Made by a program: the position numbers and the translations under genes. 37,691 nt of DNA from an uncultured Muribaculaceae bacterium. GTDB lineage: Bacteria; Bacteroidota; Bacteroidia; Bacteroidales; Muribaculaceae. Numbering within the stretch: position 1 is the stretch's first letter; every line of letters begins with the position of its first letter. Positions 33,467 to 37,691 of the stretch are shown one piece after another. The notes under the pieces were generated by a model, which saw only the letters and a list, made by a program, of their open reading frames with translations, did not search any database and was not told the DNA's origin. The stretch covers positions 13,320-51,010 of the forward strand of contig CAJUHX010000010.1 in the NCBI GenBank assembly GCA_910586455.1, written 5' to 3'.

Positions 33467-34903
33467 ATGTCGAAATTAAGTGAACGTATAGGTTATGGCT
33501 TCGGCGACATGGCATCGTCGATGTTCTGGAAGGTGTTCAGCTATTATCTGCCCTTCTTTTATTCCAACATCTTCGGTCTGAGTCTGCTCGATGCCGGAGT
33601 GCTGGTACTTGTGACCCGAATCTGGGACGCTGTTTCCGACCCCATGATGGGCGTGATAGCCGACCGCACAGGCACCCGCTGGGGAAAGTATCGCCCGTAC
33701 CTGTTGTGGGTATCGGTACCATTTTCGGTGTGCGGAATTCTGCTCTTCACCACACCCGAGTGGGGCTATGCGGCCAAACTCGTGTGGGCCTACGTTACTT
33801 ATGTGCTTATGATGACAGTGTACACCGGTATAAACGTGCCCTACGGCGCCATGCTCGGAGTAATGAGCGACGACCCTCGGGAGAAGACCGTGTACTCGTC
33901 GTTCCGCATGTTTTTTGCCTACGGAGGCTCGTTCATAGCCCTGGCTTCGTGGGAGCCGTTGTGCAGTATGTTTGCCGGGCATTTCGGCGCCTCGCCCCGG
34001 ACCAGCTGGCAGCTGGCCATGTGTGTGATAGCTGCGGCATGTCTGCTGCTGTTCCTGCTCTGCTTCAGGATGACACGCGAGCGCTTGCACACAGTGTCCA
34101 GTGTGAGCGTGGGCAAGGACTTCCGGTCGCTGCTGAGCAACCGTCCGTGGTGGCTGCTTATCGGCGCCGCACTTTGCTTCAACCTGTTCAACACCGTGCG
34201 CGGTGCCACTGTAGCTTACTTCTTTGCCGATGTGATAGGCCCCGATGCCTCGCTGTGGCTGTTCGGCCTCAGCATACTGTTCTACTCGGGCCTCTTCCTC
34301 AGTGTGGGCGAGGTAGCCAATATGGCGGGTGTGGCTCTGGCAGTGCCCGTAGCCGGGAGTCTGGGCAAAAAAAGCACCTTCATGGCAGTCAATGCCTTGC
34401 TGATAGTACTCAGCACAGGCTTTTTCTTTCTGCCCGTGAGCAGCAGCGGCTACTGGCTCATGCTTGTGTTCCAGATTCTCATCAGCATTCTCACAGGCAT
34501 TATGTCGCCTCTGGTGTGGAGCATGTACGCCGATGTCAGCGACTACGCCGAACTGAAATTCAACACTGCATCCACAGGCCTGATATTCTCGTCGTCGTCA
34601 ATGGCACAGAAATTCGGCGGTGCGATAGGCGGAGCCGCAGTAATGTGGCTGCTGAGCGCATGCGGATATGTGGTGGCCACCGACGGAGGCTCCATAGCCC
34701 AGACTCCGGGTGCCATCAGCTGTCTGTGGGCTCTGATGACCTTCATTCCGGCAGTGGTTTCGGCCATCGCCATTCTTGTGGTATGGTTCTATCCGCTTAC
34801 CACCACAGTAGTAAACGAAATAGTAGACAAGCTGAAAGAGCAGCGCCGTCAGGTAGTACCCACCGATATGGCCGCCGCCAAGGAATTCAGCGATCTTGAT
34901 TAG
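33467..34903 (+). CDS. GPH/MFS cation symporter, probable mannobiose transporter
   Basis: This 478-residue inner-membrane protein has about 12 hydrophobic segments. It shows the MelB-type glycoside-pentoside-hexuronide symporter signatures: ERIGYGFGDMASSMFWKVF at the N-terminus, TRIWDAVSDPMMGVIADRTG with the conserved Asp pair of the cation/sugar site, RWGKYRPYLLW, and INVPYGAMLGVMSDDPREK. Late motifs include MYADVSDYAELKFNTASTGLIFS. The family couples Na+ or H+ to uptake of small glycosides. Between a phosphorylase and an epimerase it most likely brings mannobiose or short manno-oligosaccharides into the cytoplasm. The stop codon is 2 nt from the epimerase start, pointing to translational coupling. 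Confidence 0.92.
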   Translation: MSKLSERIGYGFGDMASSMFWKVFSYYLPFFYSNIFGLSLLDAGVLVLVTRIWDAVSDPMMGVIADRTGTRWGKYRPYLLWVSVPFSVCGILLFTTPEWGYAAKLVWAYVTYVLMMTVYTGINVPYGAMLGVMSDDPREKTVYSSFRMFFAYGGSFIALASWEPLCSMFAGHFGASPRTSWQLAMCVIAAACLLLFLLCFRMTRERLHTVSSVSVGKDFRSLLSNRPWWLLIGAALCFNLFNTVRGATVAYFFADVIGPDASLWLFGLSILFYSGLFLSVGEVANMAGVALAVPVAGSLGKKSTFMAVNALLIVLSTGFFFLPVSSSGYWLMLVFQILISILTGIMSPLVWSMYADVSDYAELKFNTASTGLIFSSSSMAQKFGGAIGGAAVMWLLSACGYVVATDGGSIAQTPGAISCLWALMTFIPAVVSAIAILVVWFYPLTTTVVNEIVDKLKEQRRQVVPTDMAAAKEFSDLD

Positions 34904-34905
34904 AT

Positions 34906-36102
34906 ATGGAAAAACAAAGCAACCCGCAGTTGGCAGAGGCTCTGCGCAGCAACCTCTGCGACTGCATCCTACCTTATTGGATGAACAGAATGGTAGATCC
35001 GTCGGGCGGTTTCTATGGCCGCCGCGACGGTTTTGATCTGCTTCACCCGGAGGCCGAGAAAGGCGCCATACTCAACGCCCGCATACTATGGACATTTGCG
35101 GCCGCATACAACGCCTTGGGCAATCCCGAGTATTGCGATACTGCTAAGCGGGCCTACGACTATATTTGCAGCCACTTTATTGACCGCCGGTACGGCGGCG
35201 CATTCTGGAGCGTGAACGCCGACGGCACGCCGGCCGATACCAAGAAGCAGTTCTATGCTATTGCATTCATTATATACGGCCTGAGCGAGTACTACCGTGC
35301 CACAGCCGACAACGAGGCCCTGACTCTGGCCATGGAGCTTTTCGACAGCATCGAACAGCACAGCCGCGATTTTCAGCGCGGCGGTTACATCGAGGCCACC
35401 ACGCGCGAATGGACTCCGATAGCCGACATGCGTCTGAGCGAAAAAGACTCCAATGCGTCGAAAACCATGAACACCCATCTGCACATTATCGAGGGCTACA
35501 CGGCCCTGCTGCGTGTCAGTGGCGACGAGCGTGTGCGTGAGGCCACCGTGGCCCTTCTCAGAATTTTCCTCGACAAGATAATCGATCCCGCTACCGGACA
35601 TCTCAACCTATTCTTCAACGACGACTGGCAGCGCGAGGACGACACCTGTTCGTACGGACACGACATCGAAGCCTCATGGCTGCTGGTGGAGAGCGCCGAA
35701 GTAATCGGCGACCCCGAACTCCTTGCCGAAACCATCGAAGCCGCCCGCAAGGTAGCCATGGCAGGTCTTGAGGGCCGTAATCCAAATGGCTCCATGATAT
35801 ATGAGCGCCACGCCGATGGCCGTATTGACCGTGAACTTCATTGGTGGGTCCAGGCCGAAAACGTAGTAGGCCAGCTCTATCTTGCAGCATGGCACGGCAT
35901 GCCCCGGCAGCTCGACAAAGCCGCGGAAACCTTCGGTTACATACAGCGCGAACTTGTCGATTCCGAGAACGGCGAATGGTACTGGAGCCGCCTGCCCGAC
36001 GGCACTATCAACCGCCGCGACGACAAGGCCGGATTCTGGAAGTGTCCCTACCACAACGGGCGTGCCTGCCTCGAAGGTCTGCGTCTGCTCGGGCAGGTGT
36101 AG
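34906..36102 (+). CDS. Cellobiose/mannobiose 2-epimerase (AGE family)
   Basis: This 398-residue cytoplasmic (alpha/alpha)6-barrel enzyme belongs to the N-acylglucosamine 2-epimerase family. It matches the cellobiose 2-epimerase branch: GGFYGRRDG, NARILWTFAAAYN, the RYGGAFWSV segment, and the active-site histidines His191 (NTHLHIIEGY), His252 (YGHDIEASWLL) and His383 (KCPYHNGRACLE). In mannan loci it turns beta-1,4-mannobiose into mannosyl-glucose, the substrate of GH130. The start lies 2 nt after the transporter stop. It is the last gene of the operon and is followed by two hairpins. Confidence 0.93.
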   Translation: MEKQSNPQLAEALRSNLCDCILPYWMNRMVDPSGGFYGRRDGFDLLHPEAEKGAILNARILWTFAAAYNALGNPEYCDTAKRAYDYICSHFIDRRYGGAFWSVNADGTPADTKKQFYAIAFIIYGLSEYYRATADNEALTLAMELFDSIEQHSRDFQRGGYIEATTREWTPIADMRLSEKDSNASKTMNTHLHIIEGYTALLRVSGDERVREATVALLRIFLDKIIDPATGHLNLFFNDDWQREDDTCSYGHDIEASWLLVESAEVIGDPELLAETIEAARKVAMAGLEGRNPNGSMIYERHADGRIDRELHWWVQAENVVGQLYLAAWHGMPRQLDKAAETFGYIQRELVDSENGEWYWSRLPDGTINRRDDKAGFWKCPYHNGRACLEGLRLLGQV

Positions 36103-36140
36103 GATGCAATTTTACGGTCACACCTAAAGTATATATAAAA

Positions 36141-36184
36141 GGCCCAAACCGGATTAGCGATGCACCGCAATTTCAGTTTGGGCC
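36141..36184. other. Hairpin after the epimerase gene
   Basis: GGCCCAAAC (36141-36149) and GTTTGGGCC (36176-36184) are perfectly complementary around a 26-nt loop. It precedes the stronger terminator and may fold as part of the same 3' structure. Confidence 0.65.
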
Positions 36185-36191
36185 ACAAAGT

Positions 36192-36237
36192 AACAATCCG
36201 GCAGGAGTGCCATTAAGGCATCTCCTGCCGGATTGTT
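36192..36237. terminator. Bidirectional terminator between convergent genes
   Basis: The arms 36192-36211 and 36217-36237 pair over about 20 bp with one bulged base and a 5-nt loop (ATTAA). The ends give short T-runs on the + strand and A-to-T equivalents on the - strand. It overlaps the first base of the stop codon of the - strand gene at 36237 and can end both transcripts. Confidence 0.85.
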
Positions 36238-37484
36238 TAGTTCTTGTAAATGATTTTCTTGCCGTTATGGATATACATTGAGCCGGGTATTGGCTTATTT
36301 ACTTTTCGCCCGAATAAATCATATACTGGAGAATCTGATTGTGATTGATTTACAGTAATGTTGTCAACTCCGGCACTCTCGTTTCTAAACTCACTGCGCA
36401 GACATTTTACATTATGGTCATCAGAGCTATAGACAGTACCTTCCGGAATGACTATTGTAAATCCCCACATATCGTCGCGATGATATCCTCCAAAGTCACA
36501 CATCAGTTGCCAGCAGTTGCCATCAGTATTGAGCCACGGGGTTACTTCCATGATAAGTTTTTCGGCCGGATATATTTCGTACAATTGTATTTTTGCATCC
36601 GGAGCAATCTCTATCGGTCTGTCGAAGGTAAAGGAAACCTCGCCCAAAATGCCGGAATGGTCTGTATACAAACTGCACCATGTGTATGTGAAAGAATCCA
36701 TCTTACCATTGTATGCCCCGATAAAATTGAAAACAATTTCATCATTAGTTATATCGTCGCGGTATATTGAGCAGGCACTGCCGGCAGGCAATATGAGTCT
36801 GTAGGGCACACCTTTGTCAAATGTCATATACGCGTCGAAAGCGGCTCGGACTTGGCCTAAATCCCAATCATACGTCACCTCTGCAGGTATCTCGGCAATT
36901 TTCTCATTCTCACGGTAGAGGTCAAACTTGGGCTGTCCCACAGCTTTTGTTTCCAATCCCCAATAGAAAACGATGAAATGGTCTGAGTCGGGTATGTGCA
37001 AACCATCTTCGGTACCATAAGTCGGTCCGAGTGAAGCGGGCACGGTAAACTTTACACCGGTTGCACCATTGACAAGCTGGTATATTCCATCCTCCATTTC
37101 AGTCCGGCCGATAACTCCCTCAGGAATGCATAGTTGGTAGGTGACTCCTTTGGGCAGGTTCTGTTTCTCGAAATGCACATTTAAGATTCCTTCGGTGGAG
37201 TTTTTGCTTTCAGAGTTAATGATTTCGAGCGATGTTGCTTCTGCCACAACAACGCCATTGGCTTGAACAGTAACAGGTGTTGTTACCCCATCCATCAACT
37301 TGATGGCGCGGTCGAACTTTACTCCGATTTCCTCAAGAGGGCAGACGAACGGCCTGTCAGACTTAACTGTGTACGACACCGGCCACATTATCGGAGCCGT
37401 TGTGCCGGTATTGCCTGCTGAAACGGCTTGCAAGCCTAACAGAGCTAATACGATTGTGATTAGTAGTTTTGTTCTCATACGCAC
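36237..37484 (-). CDS. Secreted Ig-like protein of unknown function with C-terminal sorting-like tail
   Basis: The protein has 415 residues. A signal peptide is cut near residue 23 (AVSAG). The first half looks like a bacterial Ig-like (Big_5/SbsA) fold with the pattern FDRAIKLMDG...VTVQANG and LPKGVTYQLCIPEGVIG. A similar module recurs later (SFTFDRPIEIAPDAKIQLYE, then FTIVIPEGTVYSSDDHNVK). The C-terminus reads SPVYDLFGRKVNKPIPG followed by SMYIHNGKKIIYKN, close in style to the tail of the 11034-12647 protein. No enzyme motif is seen. It is convergent with the mannan operon, has its own promoter and shows lower GC, so it is probably a separate unit. A role as a surface or secreted binding protein is possible but unproven. 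Confidence 0.83.
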   Translation of the reverse strand: MRMRTKLLITIVLALLGLQAVSAGNTGTTAPIMWPVSYTVKSDRPFVCPLEEIGVKFDRAIKLMDGVTTPVTVQANGVVVAEATSLEIINSESKNSTEGILNVHFEKQNLPKGVTYQLCIPEGVIGRTEMEDGIYQLVNGATGVKFTVPASLGPTYGTEDGLHIPDSDHFIVFYWGLETKAVGQPKFDLYRENEKIAEIPAEVTYDWDLGQVRAAFDAYMTFDKGVPYRLILPAGSACSIYRDDITNDEIVFNFIGAYNGKMDSFTYTWCSLYTDHSGILGEVSFTFDRPIEIAPDAKIQLYEIYPAEKLIMEVTPWLNTDGNCWQLMCDFGGYHRDDMWGFTIVIPEGTVYSSDDHNVKCLRSEFRNESAGVDNITVNQSQSDSPVYDLFGRKVNKPIPGSMYIHNGKKIIYKN

Positions 37485-37563
37485 GGGTGGGGGAAAGAGT
37501 TAGAGTTACTATTATTATTCATCTTCAATACGCTGTAACTTCTTTGCGCCTTGAAGCATAATG

Positions 37564-37601
37564 CAAATTTATATTAAATATCAGACTTTGGTATCAACAA
37601 A
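37564..37601 (-). promoter_or_regulatory. Promoter of the 36237-37484 gene
   Basis: On the - strand, TAAATTTG (37564-37571) is an exact -7 element. TTTGTTG (37595-37601) gives a -33 TTG at a 23-nt spacing. The leader to the ATG at 37484 would be about 70 nt. Confidence 0.65.
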
Positions 37602-37691
37602 TGTTGAGGCTGACGGAAAAAATTTAAGTTTTTCTCAGAGTGTGTTTGAATTTAAATAGATTTTAATGTTCGACATGATTAAGCAACAGCT

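Overview
The window looks like a chromosomal segment of a gut Bacteroidales, most likely a Muribaculaceae-type organism. The signs are two SusC/SusD pairs, A-rich translation starts, promoters of the Bacteroidetes type (TTTG about 20 nt upstream of TAnnTTTG), several SPII lipoproteins and moderately high GC. The family-level assignment is inference from these traits; no rRNA or other phylogenetic marker is present.

Region 1 (1-10898, + strand) is an alpha-mannoside utilisation cluster. It holds a GH92 alpha-mannosidase cut by the window edge, SusC, SusD, a DUF3823-type surface lipoprotein, a ROK sugar kinase and a two-domain protein ending in a class I phosphomannose isomerase. Together they could release mannose, import it, phosphorylate it and convert it to fructose-6-phosphate. 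A perfect bidirectional terminator (10969-11016) separates this from a convergent, secreted protein of unknown function (11034-12647, -). A 338-bp gap then carries the promoter of that gene and the C-terminal remnant of an IS5-type transposase. It is followed by a GH31 glycosidase (12986-15283).

Region 2 (15287-18933, - strand) is housekeeping: homoserine dehydrogenase (hom) followed by tex. The hom leader looks like a complete ribosome-mediated attenuator. It has a promoter, a 16-codon leader peptide with five Met and two Cys codons, an antiterminator arm in the last leader codons, and a terminator hairpin with a T-tract. A 16-bp perfect inverted repeat brackets the hom coding sequence, touching its start and stop codons.

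Region 3 (19108-36102, + strand) is a beta-mannan utilisation locus: an AraC-family regulator, an acetylesterase-GH5 mannanase fusion, SusC, SusD, two IPT/TIG-type glycan-binding lipoproteins, a GH26 mannanase lipoprotein, a GH130 mannosylglucose phosphorylase, a GPH/MFS transporter and a mannobiose (cellobiose) 2-epimerase. The likely flow is surface cleavage by GH26, SusCD import, periplasmic deacetylation and trimming by the esterase-GH5, transport of mannobiose to the cytoplasm, epimerisation to Man-Glc, and phosphorolysis to Man-1-P plus glucose. Mannose phosphates from here could enter the isomerase encoded in region 1. The right end holds a second convergent secreted protein of unknown function (36237-37484, -), with a C-terminal tail similar to that of the 11034-12647 protein.

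The most interesting items are the hom attenuator, the repeat bracketing hom, the possibly leaderless tex promoter, the kinase-like/phosphomannose isomerase fusion, the esterase-mannanase fusion, and strong hairpins placed inside operons, including one 4 bp from the GH26 start codon. No tRNA, rRNA or CRISPR array was seen.
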